The position numbers and the translations under genes are program-made. A stretch of 64,000 nucleotides of DNA. Origin: G963676655 sp963676655. GTDB lineage: Bacteria; Verrucomicrobiota; Lentisphaeria; Victivallales; Victivallaceae. The number at the start of each line of letters is the position of its first letter. Position 1 is the stretch's first letter. The notes below the pieces were generated by a model. That model was not told the origin of the DNA. It worked only from the letters and a program-made list of their open reading frames with translations, and did no database searches. The DNA is taken from the NCBI GenBank assembly GCA_963676655.2, contig CAXXKX010000002.1:1550001-1614000 (forward strand). Reading direction: 5' to 3'. Shown piece by piece: positions 26,357 to 34,149 of this stretch.

Positions 26357-26392
26357 GTGCATGCAATTAATGTTTACTGCCGGGTCTTTTCT

Positions 26393-26530
26393 TCAGCCGC
26401 AGAAACTGAGTTTTGATATGCTCTTCCGGCGACGCAGTTTATTATTCTGCTGTTTGATGGCCATTACCAACTGGAACGAGCATGACTTTTTGGCTTTATG
26501 AATATTTTTGCTGATATTTTTCATTTTCAT
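26393..26530 (-). CDS. Possible 45-residue basic protein
   Basis: A short frame opens MKMKNISKNIHKAKKSCSF and stops after 45 residues. It is rich in Lys/Arg/Ser, with AAGAAAGAA just before the ATG. There are no family hits from memory and no coding neighbours on this strand. It may be noise. Confidence 0.25.
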   Translation of the reverse strand: MKMKNISKNIHKAKKSCSFQLVMAIKQQNNKLRRRKSISKLSFCG

Positions 26531-26539
26531 TTCTTTCTT

Positions 26540-27405
26540 GAGTTTTTCATTTTAATAACGAATGTCTAAAGGTATTATACATAAAGAAATGCGAATTGTC
26601 ATCCCCGTAAATTGATAACTGACTGACTCCTAACAGAGCGCTAACGCAAGGGCATGGATGATGAAGCGGAGTATTATAAAGAAAAACTCCCAACGATGCA
26701 TTTTTCTCTTGAAATGCTTCGTCAGGCGTCTTCACCCCCGGATTTTCTCCGGGTTTCTTCAACCCCCGAACTATTCGGGTTCCTTCTATGTTAATCAATA
26801 TAATGCTTGAAAACGAACTGTCAACCCCTCTAATGCCAATCTAACATAATCCTGATGATGTGCAAATGGGCAATGTAATTTTGAGTTCAATTCATCCCTG
26901 CCGTTTGTGCTGTGTAGTTGGCAGACTCAAGATACTCAGCCTTGTCACTCAGGCCGGAAGCCTGCAACAGACCAGCCCCGGGCAACGCACGGGGGATAAA
27001 TATCCCACCCCATAGGAGGCTGTAAGTCTGCGACCAGCAATCTTTCCCGCAAAATTTTGCAGACTCCATTATCGCAGAGTATATTTAATCCGTACGACGG
27101 ATGGTGATATACCGCTTCATACTGTTATGTAAAAAAGCAAGTCCTAGTCCAGAGATAATTTGGCTTTTGTGTTGCTATGTTATATTTCGGTACCTGTTTT
27201 GGGCTTTATTTATTGATTTTAAGAAAATGGAGGAAGTGACTGTAGTTTTTCGCATCATTTGCAATGCCATGGAATAAGCAGTATATTTTAATTGAGATGA
27301 CGCTGGAAAATGCTTAAATTAAATTTTTTGCGTCAAAAAATCAATCTAAGGGGTGTTTTTGGGTGATTTTATGATTTTTTTAAATTCAAAAAATGTTCAA
27401 ACATG
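26540..27405. other. Intergenic stretch with short hairpins
   Basis: I see no supported gene. Short GC hairpins include CCCGGATTTTCTCCGGG (~26739), CCCGAACTATTCGGG (~26765) and CCCCGGGCAACGCACGGGG (~26974). The part from ~26920 to 27065 is bounded by GCAGACTC / TGCAGACTCC copies and looks like a decayed dispersed repeat. Confidence 0.5.
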
Positions 27406-29056
27406 GGGTCAGACCCGAATGGCGCTAAGTTAAGGTGTTAAAATACCATTTTTCATCCCCTTGAAAAAGGTTTTAATTGAGTTAAAATAATGCCTGTTAC
27501 GCAATTTAAACTACCACATAAAAAAGGAGCAACAGGCATGTCCGTTAAGACCCCGAAATATACCCCGACTTTTCCTGAAATGCAAAGTTTTTTAATCGGA
27601 CGTAAAAATATTTCAGCAAAAGAACGGTTGCGTCGTGATATTGACGAGTTGAAAAAGAAACAACTTTGGGAGTTTCAATATCTGTTTTCCAGTTTTATTC
27701 CTGCTGATCTTTTGAGATCAAGGTTCGGAAACATCAACTTACGCAACCGTGTTTTCAGTATGGAAATAGTTTTCTGGGCATTTTTAAATCAGATACTTTT
27801 GTATGGAACAAGTTGTTCAGAGACCGTAAAAAAGGTTCAGAGCTGGATGTTGATCAGAAAACGACAATTGCCCAGCTCAAGCACCAGCGCATATTGTCAG
27901 GCGCGTAAACGTCTGCCACTGGAACTGTTGCGAAAAATAAACCAACACATAATTTCTGTAATTGCAGGAACTGAACCATCTGAAAAGCTATGGAAAAACA
28001 GAGTGGTCAAGGTGGTAGACGGCACCGGGTTAACCATGCCTGACACTCCGGGAAATCAGCAAATTTATCCTCAGCCGAAATCAATGAAACCGGGTTGTGG
28101 ATTTCCGCAAATCAATTTGGCTGCAATATTTTCACTGTCAAACGGTTCAATGCTGGGCTATGCTTTCGGTGGTCGCAACCAGTCTGAAAATCTTTTATGG
28201 CTTAAGTTATGGCGTCTGCTCTGTCCCGGAGATATTATTTTAGCCGACAAAGGCTTTTCCTCTTTTTCAAATATTGCCGGTTTACTACAAAAAAATGTCG
28301 ACAGCGTTATGCGCCTTCATGGATGCCGGGCAAAAAACTTTAAATTCAGTCAGGGAAAACGACTGGGACATAAAGATGTGCTTGTTACCTGGCCTCGACC
28401 ATATACCACTGGCGCTAACTGGACTGACGAGCAATGGGATAATCTGCCGAAGTCATTGACTATCAGGGTTATTGAAGCTCCAGTATTACACAAAGGGTTC
28501 AGGACGCAAAAGGTGTTGATATGCACCACTTTGCTTGATGAAAAGAAATATCCTGCTGAAGATATTGCGCGTTTGTATTTCAAACGCTGGCAGGTCGAAT
28601 TGTTCTACCGGGATATCAAAACTACCATGCATATGGATATATTACGCAGCAGATCTCCTCAAATGATCGAAAAAGAATTGGCCATGTATGCTATATGCTA
28701 CAACCTGGCGCGAGGCATGATGCAGGACGCGGCCAGGATGTATGAGGTTCCAGTCCACCGCATAAGTTTTAAAGCAACAATACAACAGTTCAATCAATGG
28801 TTGTGGCTGTTTATGCGAACTGATATTACTTTGGAAAAAATACGAGAAATCAAGCGTAAATTTTATGCGAAACTAGTTGATCGACTTATCCAGGATAGAC
28901 CAGGCCGCAATGAACCAAGAGCAAGAAAAAGGCGACCTAAACCATTTAATTTACTAACCAGACCAAGGCAGGAAATGGTCATAGATTACCACCACAACAG
29001 ACCAGGTAAGAAAAATGCTTTTTTCGCCTTAACTTAGCGCCATTCGGGTCAGACCC
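27406..29056 (+). mobile_element. Complete IS4-type insertion sequence
   Basis: The ends are 30-bp inverted repeats (27406-27435 and 29027-29056) that match at 29 of 30 positions, starting GGGTCAGACCCGAATGGCGC. The outer GGGTC-A-GACCC is itself palindromic. One transposase gene fills the element. No clear target-site duplication is visible. Confidence 0.85.
27538..29037 (+). CDS. IS4-family transposase
   Basis: This DDE transposase is 499 residues from the ATG at 27538, which has AAAAAGGAGC nine bases upstream. An earlier ATG at 27490 lacks an RBS. Catalytic positions: Asp in KVVDGTGLTMPD, Asp in ILADKGFSS, and Glu in the C-terminal motif RWQVELFYRDIKTTMHM, the YREK-type signature of IS4. 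The C-terminus is basic. It is intact, with no frameshift, so the element could be active. It lies wholly inside the inverted repeats, and the stop codon is in the right repeat (29027-29056). Confidence 0.92.
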   Translation: MSVKTPKYTPTFPEMQSFLIGRKNISAKERLRRDIDELKKKQLWEFQYLFSSFIPADLLRSRFGNINLRNRVFSMEIVFWAFLNQILLYGTSCSETVKKVQSWMLIRKRQLPSSSTSAYCQARKRLPLELLRKINQHIISVIAGTEPSEKLWKNRVVKVVDGTGLTMPDTPGNQQIYPQPKSMKPGCGFPQINLAAIFSLSNGSMLGYAFGGRNQSENLLWLKLWRLLCPGDIILADKGFSSFSNIAGLLQKNVDSVMRLHGCRAKNFKFSQGKRLGHKDVLVTWPRPYTTGANWTDEQWDNLPKSLTIRVIEAPVLHKGFRTQKVLICTTLLDEKKYPAEDIARLYFKRWQVELFYRDIKTTMHMDILRSRSPQMIEKELAMYAICYNLARGMMQDAARMYEVPVHRISFKATIQQFNQWLWLFMRTDITLEKIREIKRKFYAKLVDRLIQDRPGRNEPRARKRRPKPFNLLTRPRQEMVIDYHHNRPGKKNAFFALT

Positions 29057-29134
29057 AAAGTTACTTTTACCCAAAGTTACTTTGATTCCTGTTCATTCCT
29101 GAAAAAATATGATGCAATTTTTATATCTTTCGAC

Positions 29135-30340
29135 ATGATTTACGATCAACCTGATTATCCAGCGTTCGGTCGTAAAGGGTATCCGCGTTCAGCATACTTC
29201 AAGGCTTTCATCTACAAGCAAGCCGAGAACATTAAATACGTCTCAGACCTGGTTCGCGACCTGAAAAGTCGCCCGATAATCGCACAGATGTGCGGGTTCG
29301 ATCCCGGTTGCATTCCGGATGCGTCGCAGTTTTCCAGATTTCTTTCCGGCACCAATAATTCCGAGATAGAGGATTTGTTCCATAAATCTGGAAAAGTGTT
29401 ACTTGAACATGAGGTTATATCACTTGATGTCATCATTGCCGACTCCAAGCCGATTAAGGCCAATACCAAGCACAACAATCCGAAAAACCCCAATCGCAAA
29501 CTGGACAAGGCAACCAAAATCAAACGCAATCCCAAGGCCACTTTGAGTTACTATTCCTACTTGAAGCAACCGCTCGGTAAAAAGAAAAAAGAGTTTACCT
29601 GGTTCTGGGGGTTCCGAACCCATGTCCTGCTCAGTAAAGAAGGCATTCCGTTGATCGAATGCACTTTGCCAAACAACCGCACCGATGGCAAAGTCGTAAA
29701 AACAATGCTCAATAAGCTCAAGCGTGTCTATGGTCAGAAAAAAGGGCGAATCTTACTCGGCGACGCCGGTTACGATGACCGTGAACTGTACAGGTTCATT
29801 GTCGAAGAAATGAAAGCCGAACCGTTTATTCCATTGAATACCCGCTACAAAACATCTGATTACTCGTTCTCAGAAAATGGCATCCCGATCTGTGACGCGG
29901 CTTTGCCGATGAAATATGCCGGAATCTGTGCCGAAGAACACCGAACGAGAAAGAAATTCCGTTGTCCGATTATTGCCGGAAACAAAAAAGAAAAAGCCAA
30001 ACTTCCAGTTGAATGTCCGATCAACCACGAGAAATCATGCACCGGCAAATGCTACGGATGTACGACCTTCACATACACCACTAACGACTACAGAAAACAA
30101 GTCCCGCGCGAATCAAAACGCTACAAGACAATCTATAAATCACGGACTGAAGTAGAGCGTTATTTTTCACGCCTGGGACCTCGTGAGGTCGAGGAAATGT
30201 CGACCTTCAAATACCGGTCCGTTCAGAATCAAATGACCTTAGCGCATCTGACTCTAAGCTTGATTGCAGTTGCGGCGGCATTAGTCCTTGAACAGCCTGA
30301 AAAAATCAGACAACACAAGACTTTTGCCGACGCAGCTTAA
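29135..30340 (+). CDS. IS1182/IS5-superfamily transposase, possibly missing its start
   Basis: This is a 401-residue DDE transposase with N-terminal DUF772-like helices (FGRKGYPRSAYFKAFIYKQ), Asp in SLDVIIADSKPIKA, Asp in LLGDAGYDDREL, and Glu in YKSRTEVERYFSRLG. A Cys-rich insert (CPINHEKSCTGKCYGCTTF) lies before the last motif. The frame stays open upstream of the ATG (…SCSFLKKYDAIFISFD) right into the right end of the IS4 element, which suggests that the true start was removed or displaced by that insertion. No inverted repeats were found for this second element. Confidence 0.8.
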   Translation: MIYDQPDYPAFGRKGYPRSAYFKAFIYKQAENIKYVSDLVRDLKSRPIIAQMCGFDPGCIPDASQFSRFLSGTNNSEIEDLFHKSGKVLLEHEVISLDVIIADSKPIKANTKHNNPKNPNRKLDKATKIKRNPKATLSYYSYLKQPLGKKKKEFTWFWGFRTHVLLSKEGIPLIECTLPNNRTDGKVVKTMLNKLKRVYGQKKGRILLGDAGYDDRELYRFIVEEMKAEPFIPLNTRYKTSDYSFSENGIPICDAALPMKYAGICAEEHRTRKKFRCPIIAGNKKEKAKLPVECPINHEKSCTGKCYGCTTFTYTTNDYRKQVPRESKRYKTIYKSRTEVERYFSRLGPREVEEMSTFKYRSVQNQMTLAHLTLSLIAVAAALVLEQPEKIRQHKTFADAA

Positions 30341-30427
30341 AGCTCGTCATAAAAAGTAAAAATTGTCAAACAACACGCATTTTTCCAAATGCAGGGCTTT
30401 TTACGCCAGAATTTACATTATTCCATG

Positions 30428-30468
30428 AACGTCCAACATCGAACATTCAACATCGAACATCGAATGAC
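30428..30468. repeat. 'aacatcgaacatt' filler repeat
   Basis: Four imperfect 9-10-base units of the type aacatcgaac in series. This degenerate tract type is common between genes in such genomes. Related 'ttcaactttcaac' tracts occur at 8411-8449 and 37209-37250. Confidence 0.6.
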
Positions 30469-30568
30469 AATTCCCCCAACTTCTTCGGTTGGACATTCCT
30501 TGTTGAGTGTTGAATATTCAATATCTCTCTCAAAAATCTCCTATTTCGCACGACTCATCTGAGATAAT

Positions 30569-30748
30569 ATGTTTCGGGGCTTGTCCGGTTGTTTCCACTG
30601 CTTTGTCCAGCAATGCGGTTCCGCCGCCGGACTCCTGATCGCCGTTCCCAGCCTGGCCTTCGTCAACTATTTCCGCAACACCCAGGAAAGACGCCTCCAG
30701 GAAGTAACCGACACCATCGACAACATCATCCTCGAATTAAATAGATAA
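30569..30748 (+). pseudogene. C-terminal fragment of an ExbB/TolQ/MotA-type proton channel
   Basis: A 59-codon frame contains AAGLLIAVPSLAFVNYFRNT followed by a charged helix ending DNIILELNR. This is the end of the last membrane helix and cytoplasmic tail of ExbB/TolQ proteins. The other helices are absent and there is no RBS, so it is a remnant. Upstream reads TCCACTGCTTTG in another frame, so a frameshift may also be present. Confidence 0.6.
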
Positions 30749-30754
30749 TATTAC

Positions 30755-30895
30755 CACAGAGAACACGGAGACACACGGAAAGTATTTTTTATTTTCTGCA
30801 AAGCAGAACCCAAAAACTGTATTCGTTCGTGTCCTTTCGTGATTTCGTGGTCAAATGCATTTTCAGTGTTATTCAGTGGTTTCAGTGGTTAAGAA
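30755..30895. repeat. 'ccgtg/ttcgtg/tcagtgg' filler repeats
   Basis: Three degenerate tracts in order: ccacagagaacacggagac, ttcgtgtcctttcgtgatttc and tcagtgttattcagtggttt. Similar tracts lie at 7680-7830, 9720-9880 and 43255-43315. The remainder up to 31105 shows no gene. Confidence 0.6.
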
Positions 30896-31105
30896 ATGAA
30901 TTATAAGCTACCAAATACAAACAATTTGTAAAAAACTCTGATTCGACGGGGGGGCAGGAAACATATCTGCCTGGAGCGTCATTAAAGGTTCTGCTGAAAA
31001 AAACGCGATAAAGTTAAGTTCCGGGTTTGTCAAAAGCTCAAACGGTATGTATAATTTACTTATACGGAAGTTTTGATTTCAGAAACAAAAACAAGGATCG
31101 TGAAA

Positions 31106-31585
31106 ATGATTTTTGATCACACCTCCAACTGGATGTATTATTTGTTTCAACATTCTGAATTGTGGGTTGCCGCGTTCAAGTATGTTGATACCCTGACGCC
31201 TGATACTCCTGATGGTCAATACCAGATCATGGGGGATGACGTTTACGCGCTGGTCGGCAGCGGCGAAACCAGAATGCTGGATGAAAATACCATGCTCGAA
31301 CTGCACTGGAAATACTGTGACCTGCATATTCCGCTGGCCGGAATGGAACACATTGTGACCAGTCCGATCGATACTTTGGAAACAATCACTTCCTATGCGG
31401 AAAATGAGGACAACGCGGTTTACCATTTGAACGATTATGAACGTTCAGATTTCGCTTTGACGCCAGGTCATTTTCTCTTGATAATGGCGGGCGAGGGACA
31501 TGCTCCCAGGCTTCATGTCAGGGGCAAGCCGCGTCCTATCAAGAAAGCGGTTATCAAAATCAACCATGAAAAACTGCTTGGCTGA
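31106..31585 (+). CDS. YhcH/YjgK/YiaL family protein (NanQ-like)
   Basis: This 159-residue single-domain DUF386 cupin-like barrel has MIFDHTSNWMYYL at the N-terminus, the metal/substrate stretch LELHWKYCDLHIPLAG, and MAGEGHAPRLHVRG near the end. E. coli NanQ of this family speeds sialic acid anomerisation. The start at 31106 (AAGGATCGTG upstream) is preferred over 31073. nagA follows 56 bases downstream and a sialate O-acetylesterase is 2.5 kb on, which supports an amino-sugar role. Confidence 0.88.
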   Translation: MIFDHTSNWMYYLFQHSELWVAAFKYVDTLTPDTPDGQYQIMGDDVYALVGSGETRMLDENTMLELHWKYCDLHIPLAGMEHIVTSPIDTLETITSYAENEDNAVYHLNDYERSDFALTPGHFLLIMAGEGHAPRLHVRGKPRPIKKAVIKINHEKLLG

Positions 31586-31641
31586 TCTGTTAATGTTTTT
31601 TAACTGACCTTTATATTATAACAATAAGGAACAAGCACTGA

Positions 31642-32793
31642 ATGCGCACACTTATTAAGAACGCACTTGTCGTGTCACCGGATTTTGAGATGTCCGGGGC
31701 GGCCGTCATGATCGAGAACGGGTATATCACCGGAGTATATTCCGCGGATGAAACTTTGCCACAGGCCGATAAAATAATCGATGCCGAAGGCAATATGCTG
31801 ATGCCGGGATTTATCGATGTCCATTGTCACGGTAACTCCGGTTACGATTTTGCCGATGCCGATCAGGAAGGCATGAACACAATGGGGATAGCCAAACTCA
31901 AGGAGGGGGTAACCTCCTGGCTGCCGACTACCTTGACTTTGCCGGAAGAGGAAATTGCCGCCGCCCTGAAAACCGCGGCTGTTTATATTGAAAGCGGCGT
32001 CAAAGGCTGTCGCGTTCCGGGGATTCATCTCGAAGGTCCGTTTATCAATGTCAGTCAAATCGGCGCGCAAAATCCCGCTTATGTCCGGAAGCCGGATATT
32101 GAGGAAGTAAAGCGGCTCAACCAGATATGTAAAGTATTGAAAGTTTCCTATGCGGTGGAGATTGAAGGCGGTGCGGCATTTGCCCGTGACCTCCGGGCGT
32201 TGGGAATCACCCCGTCATGTGTTCACAGTGAAGCCACCCATGCCGACTTTGAAGCCGGAATGCGGTGCGGGCTGCGCAATATCAGCCACTTCTGCAATCA
32301 GGTGACCAAACTGCACCACCGGGAAATCGGGGTTGTCGGTGCCGGTTTGCTGCATGATGATGTCTTTATCGAATTCATCTGTGACAAGCTGCATATTTGC
32401 CCGGATATGATTAAACTGGTCTTTAAATTGAAAAATCCGGAACGTATCATGTTGATAACCGATGCTATGCGTGCGGCCGGGATGCCTGATGGCTTGTCTT
32501 CACTCGGCGGCTTGGAGGTCGTGGTCAGCAACGGTTGCGCCAGGCTTAAATCCAACGGCGCGCTGGCCGGCAGTACGCTCAAACTATGTGATGCTTTGAA
32601 AAATGTCAAAGAAATTACAAGTATGTCGCTGACTGATCTGGTCAAGGCGACTTCATTCAATCAGGCCCAGTCGCTCGGACTTCAGAAACTGGGCAAGATC
32701 GAACCCGGATTTATTGCCGACATTGTTATCCTGGATGATAATTTCGTTCCGGTAAAAGTTCTGGTTGATGGCGAGGTCAGGCTGGAAAAATGA
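31642..32793 (+). CDS. nagA: N-acetylglucosamine-6-phosphate deacetylase
   Basis: This 383-residue amidohydrolase makes glucosamine-6-phosphate and acetate. Metal-site motifs: FIDVHCHGNSGYDF, GIHLEGPFIN (metal Glu), CVHSEATHADF and ISHFCNQVTKLHHRE (His ligands), with catalytic Asp in LITDAMRAAGMPDG. The C-terminal strand PGFIADIVILDDNF is typical. Its stop overlaps the start of the CapA-like gene by four bases (ATGA). No nagB or transporter is in the window. Confidence 0.95.
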   Translation: MRTLIKNALVVSPDFEMSGAAVMIENGYITGVYSADETLPQADKIIDAEGNMLMPGFIDVHCHGNSGYDFADADQEGMNTMGIAKLKEGVTSWLPTTLTLPEEEIAAALKTAAVYIESGVKGCRVPGIHLEGPFINVSQIGAQNPAYVRKPDIEEVKRLNQICKVLKVSYAVEIEGGAAFARDLRALGITPSCVHSEATHADFEAGMRCGLRNISHFCNQVTKLHHREIGVVGAGLLHDDVFIEFICDKLHICPDMIKLVFKLKNPERIMLITDAMRAAGMPDGLSSLGGLEVVVSNGCARLKSNGALAGSTLKLCDALKNVKEITSMSLTDLVKATSFNQAQSLGLQKLGKIEPGFIADIVILDDNFVPVKVLVDGEVRLEK

Positions 32794-33980
32794 GCATTGA
32801 TAAACTCTTGGCGGAGGTTCTCAGGTCGGGAACGGCCGGTGATATATCTGGCAAAGACTCCTGGAGCATCAGTACCGTAGGGGATACCGCTTTACGGCCT
32901 GACGCGGCGGCGTTGTTTACCAGGGGCGGCGGGGAAGAGTTCTGTCGTGAATGGGCCGATGCGATCCGGGCCGACATCTCTATCTGTAATCTTGAAACCG
33001 GTTTTGTCCCGAATATAGACTCATTTCAGGATCGCGGCATAACCTCGCCGATTGACCTTTTTGCCGAGTTCCGCAAATACGCACCGTTTACGCATTATGC
33101 GATGGCTAACAATCACATCGCGGATGCCGGAAACGACGCGTTGATCGGGGCGATGGATAAATTCGATGCGATCGGCGTCAATTACTTCGGGGCCGGACGC
33201 AATTTGGATGAAGCTCTTAAACCGGCCTTTGTCAAAGTTAACGGGACATCAGTTGGTCTGCTGGCGTTTGCTCAGGATGAAAATCAGATTGCCGGTGATA
33301 GTTCCCCTGGTGCCGCTCCGCTGGAACACGATACGGTCATTGCGGCGGCTGAAGAGCTGGTTATGGATTGCGATGTTTCGGTTGTAGTACTGCATGAAGG
33401 ATTTGAGTTTTCCCGCTATCCGCGCACCGAATTCCGGGCGCTGTGCCGGGAGTTGGTGGAATGCGGGGTAAAACTGGTCATCGGCGGCCATCCGCATGTA
33501 CCGCAGGGCATGGAGGCGGTCGGGGACGGCTTGATCGTTTACAGTCAGGGCAACTTCCTGTTCTCAGCTCCTTATCACCGGAAATACCATTGGGGAACCA
33601 GAACGTTTGGATTCAGGATGCATTTTCAAAATACCCATCCGGTTGGAATGGAAATTATCGGGTTTCATAATACCCCGGCTAATGTTTTTCCGGTTACTGG
33701 CGCTCCGGCGGCGGAAATAATTGATTTTGTCCGTGAATGCTCCTCTCACTGGGATGATCCTGATTTTATCAAAGCGGATCAACAGCGTTTTTTCAGGGAG
33801 ACTTTTTTGCCGGAGTTCCTGGGATATATCAGTTCTGTAAAAGAGCGCGACGGCAGTCTTGATACGGTTATCAATCAATTTTGCGGACACCAGGTTACCA
33901 GGAAAGGGCTGGCCGATATTCTCAGTTTGTTTGCCGGAGATGCCGGGCTTGAGAAAAAAGTTTATACTAATAGTGTATGA
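32790..33980 (+). CDS. CapA-like (PGA_cap) calcineurin-fold protein
   Basis: This 396-residue protein has motifs of the capsule synthesis CapA family: STVGDTAL (first Asp), ICNLETGF, MANNHIADAGNDAL (Asn-His), VVVLHEGFEFSRYP (His) and VIGGHPHVPQGMEA (GHxH), then YSQGNFLFS. It has no signal peptide or anchor, unlike Bacillus CapA. It is translationally coupled to nagA, which points to an amino-sugar-linked phosphoesterase or hydrolase in the cytoplasm rather than poly-gamma-glutamate capsule work. That is inference. Confidence 0.85.
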   Translation: MSIDKLLAEVLRSGTAGDISGKDSWSISTVGDTALRPDAAALFTRGGGEEFCREWADAIRADISICNLETGFVPNIDSFQDRGITSPIDLFAEFRKYAPFTHYAMANNHIADAGNDALIGAMDKFDAIGVNYFGAGRNLDEALKPAFVKVNGTSVGLLAFAQDENQIAGDSSPGAAPLEHDTVIAAAEELVMDCDVSVVVLHEGFEFSRYPRTEFRALCRELVECGVKLVIGGHPHVPQGMEAVGDGLIVYSQGNFLFSAPYHRKYHWGTRTFGFRMHFQNTHPVGMEIIGFHNTPANVFPVTGAPAAEIIDFVRECSSHWDDPDFIKADQQRFFRETFLPEFLGYISSVKERDGSLDTVINQFCGHQVTRKGLADILSLFAGDAGLEKKVYTNSV

Positions 33981-33985
33981 TAATA

Positions 33986-34081
33986 GTTGGGAGTGGTGAG
34001 TTGGGAGTGGTAAGTTGGGAGTGGTGAGTTGGGAGTGGTAAGTTGGGAGTGGTGAGTTGGGAGTGGTGAGTTGGGAGTGGT
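33986..34081. repeat. 14-bp tandem repeat, 6.9 copies
   Basis: The unit GTTGGGAGTGGTGA (alternating ..TGA and ..TAA) runs from 5 bases after the CapA-like stop to 69 bases before the esterase start. Tracts of this kind often differ in copy number between strains. Confidence 0.9.
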
Positions 34082-34149
34082 TGCTGCGTTTGATAAGTGG
34101 AAAGAGCTTTAAAACTGATTTTTTTGAATTAATTAAGGAGTGTATTTGC

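Noticed and set aside
26547..27069. Short minus-strand open frames
   Set aside because: They cross hairpins and dispersed repeat DNA and show no protein family features.
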